Shown piece by piece: positions 33,204-44,731 of a DNA stretch of 64,000 nt; position 1 is the stretch's first letter; each line of letters begins with the position of its first letter. The notes beneath the pieces are model-generated. The model saw only the letters and a list, made by a program, of their open reading frames with translations, made no database searches and had not been told where the DNA came from. The DNA lies in contig JACKQL020000028.1 in NCBI GenBank assembly GCA_018296165.2, positions 496,001 to 560,000 of the forward strand, given 5' to 3'. Source of the stretch: Termitomyces sp. T153 (Eukaryota > Basidiomycota > Agaricomycetes > Agaricales > Lyophyllaceae). Position numbers and translations under genes: made by a program.

Positions 33204-35818
33204 TCAGCGCTTCGCACGTTGCGTAAGGACATGATTGTAGACGGCCTGAATTCGAGTAGCATTATCGGTATTTTGAGATGGCTTCACAATTGCTTTATTG
33301 ATACCAGCAGTAACATCCTCGACGCCTGATACTTGATGAAGGGCATTAATGGGAGATAGGCCGAAAAGCCTCTCAGCAGTTTCTAGGGAGAATTTATAAG
33401 ACAGGTTCTTGAGCTGTCCCACAAGCAGCATCATGTCGGAATCAGAGAATGGACAGCGTTGATTGGGGGATGCCTCGCGTTCCCAGTCAAGAATGGTGCG
33501 CAAGACTGCAACGAAGAGGACCTGAGAACCTGCCTTGAGCTCTGGAGATGCCTCCGAAAAGATCGTGTCAATCATCTCGTGAATAATATGTGGTTCGACA
33601 GTCCTAGGTGCAAAGGTCTTGAACTTTACCACAAAGTCTAGCAGGGCGACGATCCTGGCTCCATGCCGGATATCTTCCAGTATGAATGCTATCGTGCTGA
33701 AGGGGCCCAGGAGGTCAGTGAGAATCGGGCGTCCCCTGGGGTATGGAACGTTGTAGATGAATGCGGTAGTTAAACGCTCCGAGCGAATCTCCATCTGATG
33801 TACTGTCAGACCGGTATCTAGCAAGTTCAGGAGTCGAGACAAGGGCTCGAGCTCTCGGCAAAGAGGTTCATAATCTTCCGAATTAGTCCAACTTTGCTGG
33901 ATCTGGAATGAAGGGCGACAAGGGAGTGGACCGTAGGTCGAGCAATCTTGTGATACGTCTGGAAGTTGCGGGTATACACCAAGCCGTCTCATGAACACTA
34001 ATACTTGAGGAGCATAAACATCGAGTCTACCCCCTGGTGCATCCAGCCCAGAGATATTGCCACACATCAATGAATGGCATACGTCAGGAAGCAGAGAGTA
34101 CCAAGATAGCAAGGTGTGTTGTTTTGTCATCTCATATTCGTAGAGAATAGGGCCAATCACTCTTCCCCAGTCAAGCAAACGCTGCGAGCTAGGCTTCACA
34201 ACCTCGAAATATCTCCGTAATAAAGTCATGATATCCGTTTGATGATTCTGAGGGTCCCGCGCGTATCTTTTGAGTCCTTCTTCCAGCACTCGTCTCATGA
34301 TATCGACGTCCTCCAATGCCTTGTCAGCTCTCCGCGACAGCTCTACGACATTTTCAGGAATAGAGCTCACGCGGTTATCCGGAATCGAATAGGCATTCTC
34401 CGGAATAGAACGATTGAGAACAGTAAATTTCGATATGAAATGTTGCCGCGCTAACAGGACAAGAGTACATATACCCTTGGTGATGGGCAAACCTTCCTGG
34501 TCCCTTTCTTCTATGCTCATCTGGATATAATGGGAAAGGTCTGGAATAGCAGAAGGCCCAACTCCGCGAGAAGGAGTATGATGTATTTCATGCTGCGAGA
34601 TGGCGAACAATGCTTCAATGCAGGTCGAGGATCGTCGCTGCCGGATTGAGCGTTCCATATAGGTGGCTTGGGCACATGTAGCCAAAAGCTGGGTTATTTG
34701 GCGTTGTAAAGGATTCGACGAATCACTGTAAACGGCTGCCCATGTTCTACACCCATCCGCAGAGCTCAAGAAACCAGGTATGCTTTCTAAGAAAGTTTCC
34801 AGCTCGTGATCGGCCGTGATCATGGACCGTGCCCACATGAAGGTTTGTGCGTCAGGAGAAGAAACATTGTCCGAAAGTTCAGGATTTAAAGCTAAATAGG
34901 TACGGACTGTCGCTAGATCTTGACCCTCAAAGATTGGCTTGGGAGAATGACAGCACAGACGTCGATAGTGTTGCAGCAGACCCCAAAATAGGCCTGTTAG
35001 CATTGTTTCATAGGGAGCGGCTGCATCTAAAGCAGGAGCAACGGTTGCGAGGACGTATACTGCCAACCACATCAAGGCTACCGCAGCGACGACAAGGGAA
35101 ACAGAGGCGTTAAGGTCGAATAAGAAAATTATGAGACCAGCAAAGAAAAGGAAAAGTGAAGCATGGAGTAAGGTCGGAATATATTCGATGATGACATCCA
35201 TCTTCCATCTCTGGGTGCCATTGAATAAGAAGGCTCTCATTCTAGCGCGCCGGAGCGGTTCATTGTGGCACTGTATCCGCTGCAAATAGTCTCGCACCCA
35301 TTTTTGGACGAGAGTAATGCACAAAGCCGCACCGAGGCTGCATGAAAGGCTCAGAAACCACAAAATATTAATTGAGACGGCTGCAGCAGTGGGCGTGAAA
35401 GTGGTCGTTGGGGGTTCGGAAACCCGAAAAAAGGCCGAATCGTTTGTTGCAGCAGTTGTTTGAACAGCGAGAAGACGTGATAGAAGAAGATTCATGTTGT
35501 CCATCGGATCCTGCTTGAGGAGTTTGTAGCTTTCTATGATGAATGACGTGACCGTTGCGGAGAAGAGACCCGCCTGAGTTTCGTTGAGAAGGCATCAGAC
35601 CGAAAGGTAATAGCAAGCGCACAAAAATCAATGTACTCTCCATATCACCCTTCCAGGTTTCTGTACTGCTTGAATCGTGTTGTTCCGCTTTAGACACATA
35701 GATCGACCAGAATTTATCCGCTCTTTCATTATACCCATTTTCGAGTCTGATTCCTATTGACTATCAACCTCTTATTGAACACCACAGCACGAGAGGTGGT
35801 TGACAGACCTTTCTCCAT
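33204..35818 (-). CDS. DUF6535 membrane protein
   Basis: The minus-strand model has three exons: 35818-35809 (ten bases, ATGGAGAAAG), 35753-35623 and 35573-33204, joined in phase to about 836 residues. The family signature is clear: DKFWSIYVSKAEQHD, then ESWKGDM-like TWKGDMESTLIFAGLFSATV, then TSFIIESYKLLKQD. Hydrophobic segments follow: a helix around ILWFLSLSCSLGAALCITLV, then WVRDYLQR, then LFLFFAGLIIFLFDL and VVAAVALMWLAVYVLATVAP. The remaining 500-plus residues are a helical soluble region with no known domain. Function is unknown; DUF6535 genes are numerous in Agaricomycetes. The ten-base first exon is the least certain part. It ends only 178 bp from kinase C, in convergent orientation. 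Confidence 0.88.
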
Positions 35819-36773
35819 TTCAATGCACGTTATCGAGTATTGAGTCGTATTCGTACTGCAGGAATGCGGTAACAGAAAGACTCCAGGATGCTCTCGATCC
35901 AACGTTCAATCACACGTTGCTTGTGCGTTCTCGAGCCTCGAACAATCCAGCCTTCAAGTTTCTAGCTCTCCTGCCGCCCTTACTTGTGAGTATCGGGTGG
36001 CCTTCGTGACAAATATACATGAACACGTTCTCCGCGTCTTCTGCGTGGGGTTGGACATAATAAAATTCACACGTGGTGCAGTCATTTCGGCTTGGATATC
36101 GTCTGGTTCTGCGGAAGATTCATGTGACCTTGGGAGTCTTTTTCACGCGCTAAAGAACTTGTATGGTCTGGCAGAAGTCCTTGGGCCTTTACAGTCGTTT
36201 TGGGTTTGAGGCTATGTGTACCTGAAAATTCACTACTTACCTACTCGATCCGATGCGCTCCCCAGTAGTGAACCCATCGATGTGAATTGCAGTTAATCAG
36301 CTCAATACGTGTGAGAGGACTACTTCAACGCCGTTGCCCGGGGTCGAGCCACAGAGCTAGGCCGTTGAGGGTAAGACGTAAGTACGGCCGGGTCACGTCT
36401 TTCTCAAGGTCACAATAGAAGCACTCGGCTGTGTTGTTAGAGGGGTGGCCTCGGGGTGAGGACAGACTTCACAATGCCACCAACGTAAACGAACATGGTG
36501 CGCCGCAAGACCTGACTCAAGCATTATACTCAATGGGGCAGAGTTGTGATAAGGGTCCAAATCACGGATTCGCGACTGCTTGATTTTATATGATATCTTG
36601 TGGAGAAACTGATATAACAAGATTCGATGGGTTTTTTGAAGCTATAATTTGAAAAAGTATCGATAATGGTGAATGATGTGGTGTTGTGGCGGTCGGGGTG
36701 TGTCGAAGAACCTCTTACGTTTCGGAGTGTGAAAAACGGAGCGGGAAACATCTGATCCGCTAGCCGCCGCAAT
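35819..36773. other. Intergenic, nothing recognised
   Basis: CpG content is normal. Short open stretches (35800-36009, 35997-36209) lack protein-like features. The 5' part would be the promoter of the DUF6535 gene. The last bases, AAT (36771-36773), are the left duplication of the MITE. Confidence 0.4.
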
Positions 36774-36982
36774 CACTGCTGGGGCCAGAAAATGTTTCTA
36801 ATGGAAAAAGAGTCAAAGAAACCTGTCATCTGTTTCTTGGCTAGCTTTTTACTATACAAAAAGGAAAATTTCCCTTGTCCAAAGACTTTTTCCATCAGAA
36901 ATTGCCACATAGGAACTGGCATAACAGGTTTCCTTTTGATTTTTTCCCAAGGAAACACAATTGAGTGCCAGTGCCAGCAGTG
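36774..36982. mobile_element. MITE, copy 2
   Basis: This is a 209-bp element with termini CACTGCTGG and CCAGCAGTG, flanked by AAT on both sides (36771-36773, 36983-36985). It shares the terminal repeats and the GAAACCTGTCAT...ATAACAGGTTTCC internal arms with the copy at 6381-6583. It is CpG-poor while the flank on its left is CpG-rich, so it marks the left edge of the second repeat island. Confidence 0.8.
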
Positions 36983-38460
36983 AATGTGGGAAGACTGTGA
37001 TACCAAATTTGGTTTGAACTTTTGATTGGAACAAACACAAATTAATCATCTTATCTGTCTTGGAAAATTGTACCTTTCATATAAGTATGAATTGGGACAA
37101 AGCTTAGACTGAGTCTATTTACAGTCTGTTTAGCTCGATCCCATCAAATGAAGGTACAGAAGACTATTTTGTCCTCTTTGTGCATGTGTGTCTGCAACCT
37201 CCCATCATTATACTGAGTGGCACTGGACAGAAAGGATTCAATCATTTTCACCTTAAATTCTTGAGAAGTATGTTGAAAATGTCAACTTTCACATGAATTT
37301 TTTCATAATTAACCTGGTGATCCAACTTTCAAAACAATTTTTGCTGAATCAACTTTGAATTCAACTTTCCACATGTGATGTCAAACCCAGGACTGACAAA
37401 GTATCATTGTATGATAGTCCACTCAAATTGCTTCATGTTGCAGCCCAGACTTTCACATGTGTGAGTATGTATGACCAGCACATCTACAAGCTCTGGCAAA
37501 GACAAAAGTATGGCCAAAATTACCTCCTTCCAACCTTAGCTCTGGCCCTGAGAGAAACATGCATAGTCCTCAACCTCTACCAGCAGTATCTACAGCAACA
37601 ATATTACATGTACCATCTGTTTTTCCTCCTGTTGCCAGTAGTTCCACAGCTTCTCAGGCCATTGTTGCATCCTCACATACACTTTATTTCCCTTCCAATT
37701 TTCTTGCACAGGGGCTGCAAGCCCATAAGTCACAATAGGCTAATGCACTATGTACTACCAAGTAGAGAAAACTTTGTTTTTGTGGAAAGTGAAGGTATGA
37801 GAACAAGTTGATTCATATGATCTCAAACCAACTTTTGTTCAGTCCAGTAAACCATTGATATGCAAATTTGAAGCAGAATGAAGCAATTGAGGATTCCAAA
37901 CAAATGGCAGTTCAACCAGGCCCCCAGCAAGCTCCTCTATAGGTCTGTCCAAAATTTACCCTCAAAATGTGTTTTAAATACACCATAAATCTGGCTTTTT
38001 TGGGCTCCAAATATGTAATTCTGAACTAAGGTTCCTTCCATGTGATTGCTATCAAAATAACAAAAGGTCTCAAAATTTTTCTGCTGTGCAGGTGGACAAG
38101 TGCCTAGAATATGCTATACTTGGACTGAGATTTGGCCATTTTCTGAAATACATCATTTTTATGAAAGACATATCAGCAAGCTTCCCAGGGCCTGTTCAAC
38201 CCTTTGAAGCAAAGTTTGAGCTCAAATCAAGTCATGTGTGGAAAGTGAAAGTCAACATTGATTTAGTTTGAGCTCAAATGAAGTCATGTGTGGAAAGTGA
38301 AAGTCAATGTTGATTTGGATCAGTTTGTCTGATGAGTCCCCTCATACATCATCCCTAATATTAACACTAGCACTAATACTAATACTGACACTAACAAACA
38401 CTAACCAACCTAACAAAAACCCTAGCTGAACCATAACTGGCTAACAGTACACCTGGATTA
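36983..38460. repeat. Unclassified CpG-poor repeat with opposed terminal motifs
   Basis: The left part carries several CAACTTTC(CA)CATG-type motifs (about 37281-37295, 37325, 37362-37376, 37450). The right part carries the opposite-strand form, CATGTGTGGAAAGTGAAAGT, twice. Clustered subterminal motifs in opposite orientation are seen in some DNA transposons such as hAT elements. No transposase is recognised. From about 38345 to 38450 the sequence is made of degenerate ACTAA units. Confidence 0.35.
38215..38318. repeat. 52-bp tandem duplication
   Basis: Two copies of a 52-bp unit start TTTGAGCTCAAAT at 38215 and 38267. They differ at only a few positions, mainly transitions. Each includes the palindrome TTTGAGCTCAAA. 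Confidence 0.85.
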
Positions 38461-38802
38461 TGTTAGAATCCTAGCAGGGATGTCACACTATAAAGTCAAT
38501 AAGTATGTAATCCTCAGTCAGACACAAGTGACTACAATTTATCATACCTATAAAGTAAATAAGTATGTAATCTGGTATGATGTTAGTCTGAGATAATGTA
38601 TGATATGTGGAATTTACTCATCCTCAGTCAGATACAAGTGATTGAGGGTCTTATGTGCTATCTACTTGTATATATACATGTCTATGTAACAATGGTGCCA
38701 TTATAGTATTGTGGTGGCCAGAAGAGTTCATTGTGCCACTAGGGACACATGAATTTACCACTGTGATGAGGTTGACAGTGTATCATAATTGGGGTTCCAA
38801 CA
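38461..38802 (-). repeat. Copia 3' LTR
   Basis: This is a 342-bp LTR from TGTTAGAATCC to GGTTCCAACA. The adjacent CTCCTCCTCACTAG is a polypurine tract on the minus strand, so this is the 3' LTR of a minus-strand element. It contains internal duplicated modules: AAGTATGTAATC and CAGTCAGAYACAAGTGA each occur twice, and ATCATACC faces GGTATGAT. Confidence 0.92.
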
Positions 38803-41800
38803 CTCCTCCTCACTAGTCTCCTCCTTGCATGGAGTTGTGCTGTCAGTGTAGCCTGAGCAGGGCACAGAGGCAGTTGAATTGCATAGCTGGCAGGGCCTTG
38901 GTGAAAAGGTCCACTATGTTATATTTCATGTTGATGTACTATATGCAAATTTTGTCAGTTGATGTTGACATTTTTCATCCATGAGTGTAGAGTAGGGTCC
39001 TTGTGGAGCTTGATTGTGGCATTGTTGTCACAGAGGATAGTGGTGGGTTTTGCAGTAATGTTGTATCTAATCCTCTTTAGTGGAGCTCATAGCCATATAC
39101 TTTCCTAGGCACTTTCAAACATGGCCATGTATTTGGCTTTGCAGGAGGATGTGGCAACTGTCTTCTGCTTTCTCATGGCCTAGGACATGATTTCTGATCC
39201 CAGACCTCCACACATAGCTGCCTATGCTGTGCTGCATATTGAGACAGTTGGCCCAGTCTGCATTGGTTAACCCAGTGAGACTGAAGAGCTTCCTGTTGCC
39301 TCCTAGTGTGAGTTTCAGATTGCAAGTCCCTTTCAGATATTGGACCAGTCAGATTGCTGTGTTCCAATGTGTCATGGCATAGGAGTTGACATATTGTGTG
39401 AGTTGTTGTACAGTGTAAGTAATGTTCAGTCTGGTGGAAATGGCTAAATAGAGTAGACATCTTATGAGAGAGTGATAAGGTATGTGTTGTAGCATCAGTT
39501 GTTCATTCTTTGGGAGAGATAATCAATTAAATTTGTAAAGCTTGAGGCCTGATTCTATTGGTAGTGACAGAGGTGCTGTGTCCTTCTGCTCAAATTAGTG
39601 TATAATCTTGTCAATAAGAGCAGTTTGTGAGAGAAATACTGTGGCACTATTGCAATCTCATTTGACTACAGTTTCTACAACAAATCTTGGGAGTCCCAGA
39701 TCTGAGATTGACCATACCACCCACATTTTGTCTTTGAACCTGTTGTTCTCTGCTTTGTTGCTTGCTATAGATGGAAGATTGTTGATGTGGACTGCTGCTA
39801 TCATGATCCTGGTGTCTGCTTTCCAGTAATAGATGCATGACTTGCATGGAAGACATGTGAACCCCTATTTAACCATATTGTTGTTGAGCATGTGGTTCCA
39901 GATACATCCTACTTGCTTCATTCCATAGCCTTGTATTAGACAACAGATGTATTGCTCCTTTCCAGGTTTCCTAAATCCTTTAGGTTGTTCCATGTACTGG
40001 ATTTTGTCTTTGGGGAGCAGCCTTTAACGGAATGCTGTCTTTATATCAATTTGTGTGGCATCCCACCCCTGTGTGGTGACAAGATGTAGCAGTATCCTCC
40101 ATGACTCCATGCATGCAGTTGGTTTTTGTATAGTCCTGTCCATAAACTTGCTTGTACTCCTTGAATACTAATTATACCTTGAATTGCATGACCTTCCCAT
40201 TCTCATCTCATTTAATCTTGAATACAGGGTGGCCTTTCCATATTTTCTGACCAGCTAGCACTTCCTCCCTTGAGACTAACTATACATGCATTTCTATTAG
40301 TGACTTCAACTCCTTCTTGTATGCTTCCTCCCACAGCTTTGCATCTGGTGATTCTTGTGCTTTCTTCCAGGTACAGGGCTTGTCTCCAAGGTCAAGTGAT
40401 ATCAGTTTTTCCAATGACTTGACAACATGAAGAAGTCACTTGACATCCTTAGCAGTTGCTCTATTGGCAAGGTCTGATGTGGTTTCTTTAGTTTCTGCAA
40501 AGTTGCTTGGCAGGTGTATGTCTGGGGCATTTTGGCCTGGTCCATGTCTTGTGCCACTGTGCCAGTCTACTTCTTCTCTGCCCTGGTTGCCTTGATACAC
40601 TTGCCTGCTTCACATGATTCTTGGACTACTCACTCCACTCATATGGCAGGTGAGTGACCTGGATTGCTATTTGCCATTAGTATGGATACACAATTTGGTT
40701 ACCTTGGTTCTGGGCTTGTCTTGCTTTCCTGCAACTCCTCAGCTAGCTAAGGGGTATGTCTTCTTGGAGTAATACATGTGGGGTTGGCTCATCTTCATCT
40801 ACAATGGTGAATGGTGCTTCTGATGCTGAGGCTTTGACTTGTTCAACCAATGTGGGCTCCTCCTGAGCTGGGATGGTGTCAGCAACATTCAGACTTATGA
40901 TATTAGGGATGATGGAGTGGCCATCATGTTGTTCTAGGAATTGAACCTGAAAGGATTTGTATATCTTGCATGTTCTTGAATTGTAGCATCAATAGGCCTT
41001 GGAGTTCTGGCCATATCCTATTAGGATGCATTCAATCCCTTGGCCATACAGTTTTGGGTTGTGCTGGTTTTGGATTAGTACAAAAGCCTTACAGCTTATT
41101 TCCTTTATATAAGAGTAGTCTGGCATTTGGTTGTACTATAACTAAAAGGATGTCTTACCACTAAGAGATTTGGTTAGTGTTTTTGCATGTAGGTGTGTTG
41201 CAGTTAGGTAAAATTTGTTCCATAAGTTTTTGGGACATCTTGTTGCTAAATGTATCATCCTAGCTTTTTCTTGAAGCATTCTGTGCATTCATTCTATGTG
41301 CCCTAAGTGTGCTGAAGTATATGGTGCTTCAAATTGTTGATGTGATCCTGTGGATGCAAGCCATGTGTTCATTTCATTGCTCTTAAGCTCCTCATCATGG
41401 CCTGTGCAATCTATGCTGACCTTTCTCCCAATTTCCAGTTCTCAAGCTCTTTTCCATGTCTTGAGGGCTAGTAGAGTGTCATTTTTGGATTTAGGTGGTA
41501 TAGATCACAGCATGTTTGTATAATTATTGACAATGTCCATCATGTATTTATTGCCTGTATGAGATTGTACACTTATGGGTCCAGCTAGGTCTATTCAAAC
41601 TATCTCCAGTATATCCTCTCCTCTATGTCCTTCCTCTTGCACTTTGAGTACTGGTGTTCTTGTCTGCTTTCCAAGAATGCAAAGGTCACATTTGGGTTGT
41701 GTGAGAAGAGAAGCAGAGGGCATACTTGGGAGTGGGCCAGCACATGCCATAGTTGCCACCACTTGATAGCTGGCATGACCTAGGTGCCAGTGCCATATGT

Positions 41801-43697
41801 TGAGATGGATAGGGTGCTGGACTGACAGGGCATGTTTAGCAAGAGCATTCTGGAGGTTAAGCATATACAGGTGCCTGCCTAGGATAAGTAGCCCTGCTGC
41901 AAGGAGTGTTCCACTATTTTGGTCTGTAATAAAGACTCCTCAGTTGTCAAATGTGATGGATGTGTGTGCATAGATGGCAAGAGTGCTGAAGGAGATCAAC
42001 TGTACAGTAGACTTGAGAATGTAAAGAGTGTTTTGAAGTTCAATCTCAACCTTGCCTTGTACATGGAGATGAATCTTTCCAACTCCTATTGCATTGATTA
42101 AAAGACCTACAACTCATCTGATAGAGCCAGTATGTATGGGTTGAAGTGTGACAAAGTTGGACATGCATGGGAAAATGTGTACAGTGGCTCCAGAGTTGAC
42201 ATAGAAGGGTTTTTTGTTCAATAACACAAGCAGTGTGTGTTCAGCTTGTTTGAGTAGTGCTACAATAGTGGTGGCTGAAATGGATGGGACTGTATAATCA
42301 TTCCAATTGACAGATGCTTGTGGTTCATAGTCATCAATTTCTGCTATGAAGCCATATTATTCAAAGATCTCAGTCAAATTGGAGTTTGTGTGTCCAAGAG
42401 GCAACTCCTGCAAATTCTTTTGGCTTGGGTGTGGCAGAGTCCAGATGTATCTTCTGGAGATGTGACAGGTCAACCATGTATGCCTGGCCATTAAGGCCTT
42501 TAACTGCAATGCTGTTCCTGAGAGTCTGTGCTCCTCCTGTCCTTGATTTTTCTCCTCCTTGCACAGCCTTTGATTCCTCAATTGTCTTCCCAGCCATTTT
42601 GCCTCCAGAGCAAACACACCACTGTTTGGTGTGACTATAGCAAGGCTGGTTTGACATGTGGCACACCTTGCAGCACAGCTGTCCAGAACCATGGTTGTGG
42701 CCAGAAAGGCTCTTTATGTCACCATTCTTAGTGGCAAGAGCAGTGTCCATGTTCAAGGTTCTTGAGAGAGTGGCAAGGCTGTTTAAAGTTTAGAATGGCT
42801 TATAGATATTGGAGGAAGTATAGAGGTTCTCTTTGGTGGAGTCAGCAAGGCCTCAGTAGACTTGAGTCTGTATGGATTCAAAAAATTTGTTGTTAATGCA
42901 GTTGAGTAATGCAATACACTTCAGCAAGTCCTTGTCAATTGTGCATATTGCAAATGTGTGGTTAACAAGGTCACAGATCTTTTGAACCATGGTCTTGACT
43001 AGTTCTGCAACAGGCACATAGGTGATTAGAGCTTTGCAAATAAGCACAACTTGCTTAACTAGTCCTTTGCACTGAGCTCTCACCTTCAGTGCACTGTAGC
43101 ACTCTTTTGCAGACTCATCAGTCCTTAGGCCATCTTGCTCAGCTTCAAACACTGCTGCTTGGATGACACCAATGATGAGGTCATTTTTTGCCAGCTAGTA
43201 GGTGTAGGCAACAGGCTCAGTGCTTGAGTTGGGCTCAGTCATGGGATGATCTAGCTTGCTCTCTGGCATGAAGATATACCAATCCAGTCCACTTTACTGG
43301 AGGAAGATTTTGAGTTTGTTTGACCATTTTACAAACTCACCAGTCATATGGTCAAAAGGCATAATTGATGTAGGCCAGTGAGTGTTGAATTTAGTGGGGC
43401 AGATGCAAGTATAAGCAGGGTCAGTCATGAGCATTGTGGGAGATGTGTCAAAGACTGATCCCATGGCTGTGGTAAAGGAGGAAGGATCCAAGGGTCAAAG
43501 GTGTTTGGAAATGGTCCAGGGGCTAAAGACTTCAGAGAACAAAGACTTTCTAGAAGAGTTTTGTCACATAGAGATAAGATAGGTACACATTTGAAGAACA
43601 TGATTGATCAGGACTCAGGGCTGTAGAGTGTGATGATATGTGCAGGAATTTCCAATGTCATACTTCTTAGATAGTATGGCAGTAAACACCCATAACC
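38803..43697 (-). pseudogene. Copia gag-pol, decayed
   Basis: Read from right to left on the minus strand, the polyprotein starts at about 43491 (MDPSSFTTAMGSVFDTSP; FVKWSNKLKIFLQ). It continues with a gag region to about 42853 (ECYSALKVRAQCKGLVKQV). A stop-ridden protease part follows. At 41864-41595 there is a GAG-pre-integrase segment (IWHWHLGHASYQVV; CDLCILGKQTRTPV). Integrase and reverse transcriptase are visible only as fragments because of dense stops. The RNase H end lies near 39460-39000. The order fits a Ty1/Copia element of about 4.9 kb internal length. It is heavily CpG-depleted and cannot encode protein. Confidence 0.88.
43685..43697 (-). other. Copia primer-binding site (candidate)
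   Basis: Directly inside the right LTR the minus strand reads GGTTATGGGTGTTT. GGTTATGGG is complementary to the anticodon-loop region of eukaryotic initiator tRNA-Met, the half-tRNA primer used by Drosophila copia. The assignment is inferred from that match and from its position. Confidence 0.6.
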
Positions 43698-44012
43698 TGT
43701 TAGAATCCTAGCACAGACATCACACTATAAAGTCAATAAATATGTAATCCTCAGTCAGATACAAGTGACTATAATCTATCATACCTATAAAGTCAATAAC
43801 TATGTAATCTGGTATGATGTTAGTCTGAGATAATGTATGATATGTGGAATCTACTCACCCTCAGTTGGATACAAGTGATTGAGGGTGTTATGTGCTATCT
43901 ACTTGTATATATATGTGTCTATGTAGCAATGGTGCCATTGTAGTATTGTGGTGGCCAGGGGAGTTCATTGTGCCACCTGGGACACATGAATTTGCCACTG
44001 TTGACGGTGTAC
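43698..44012 (-). repeat. Copia 5' LTR, truncated at its outer end
   Basis: The LTR aligns with 38461-38802 from TGTTAGAATCC through CCACTG at 44000, skips about eight bases, matches TTGACGGTGTA to about 44012, and then loses similarity before the expected GGTTCCAACA end. No target-site duplication can therefore be tested. CpG dinucleotides return within a few bases of this point. Confidence 0.85.
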
Positions 44013-44731
44013 AGATTATTTTCGGAAAGGTGCATCACAAAGTTGGGTCTGTTTGGCTGGACCGCTGATGTGACGTGATGTGGTCTATTTTTAAATATTT
44101 CGGAACTCTCAGACTTGATGGGATCGAGATCGTCCCTCCCCCGCTTAGACTTGATATCCTACACAACTCATCCGGTTTCAAGTTTGCCATATTGCGGAAA
44201 ACAATCGATCATAAGAAAGAAGTTTGCCTCATGGCTTGGCTCATGGCGAATTCCACTGTCTGCCTAGTATGGGCTAAGCAGATTGTGAGTACATGCATGG
44301 GGTCCATAAACAGCCCAAACGACGCTATTGTTCTGGCATCTCCAGGCTGAGCCTGGTCCGAAATTGGCAGGTACTGACTACAATATGGTAAAGATTGAAT
44401 TTATATATCGAGGCCTATACTGAATTATGACTTGATTGGTGAAGGAGGATGCAAGCTAGTAACTTGCATCGTGTGTATTTGACATAGTAAATTACAATAC
44501 ACTACATGACGGCCTTCCTTTCATATGACCTCGTAGTAAGCGACAGGACGAAATTGAAGTTACTACTCTCAATCATCTGCAAGGATTGGATAAGAACCCA
44601 TGCGCGGTATCGGATGATCAATTTCGGGTAAAGCCGATCATCACCGCACCTAATTTGAGGTTAGGGTTGTTCAAATTTTCTTAGGGTCCTGTCCAAAAGA
44701 TTATCCTTGTCGTCCACTCTTAGCTATCAAA
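44013..44731. other. Intergenic, upstream of ADE2
   Basis: CpG content is normal. One open stretch (44075-44350) shows no recognisable domain. The last few hundred bases would contain the ADE2 promoter; I see no strong TATA box. Confidence 0.4.

Noticed and set aside
38345..38450. ACTAA-rich string that resembles telomere repeat CCCTAA
   Set aside because: The units are irregular, CCCTA occurs only at the two ends, and it sits between two repeats in mid-contig. It is probably low-complexity sequence.
38461..44012. CRISPR-like array from repeated modules in the Copia LTRs
   Set aside because: The repeats are few, belong to LTRs at both ends of a retroelement, and the genome is eukaryotic.
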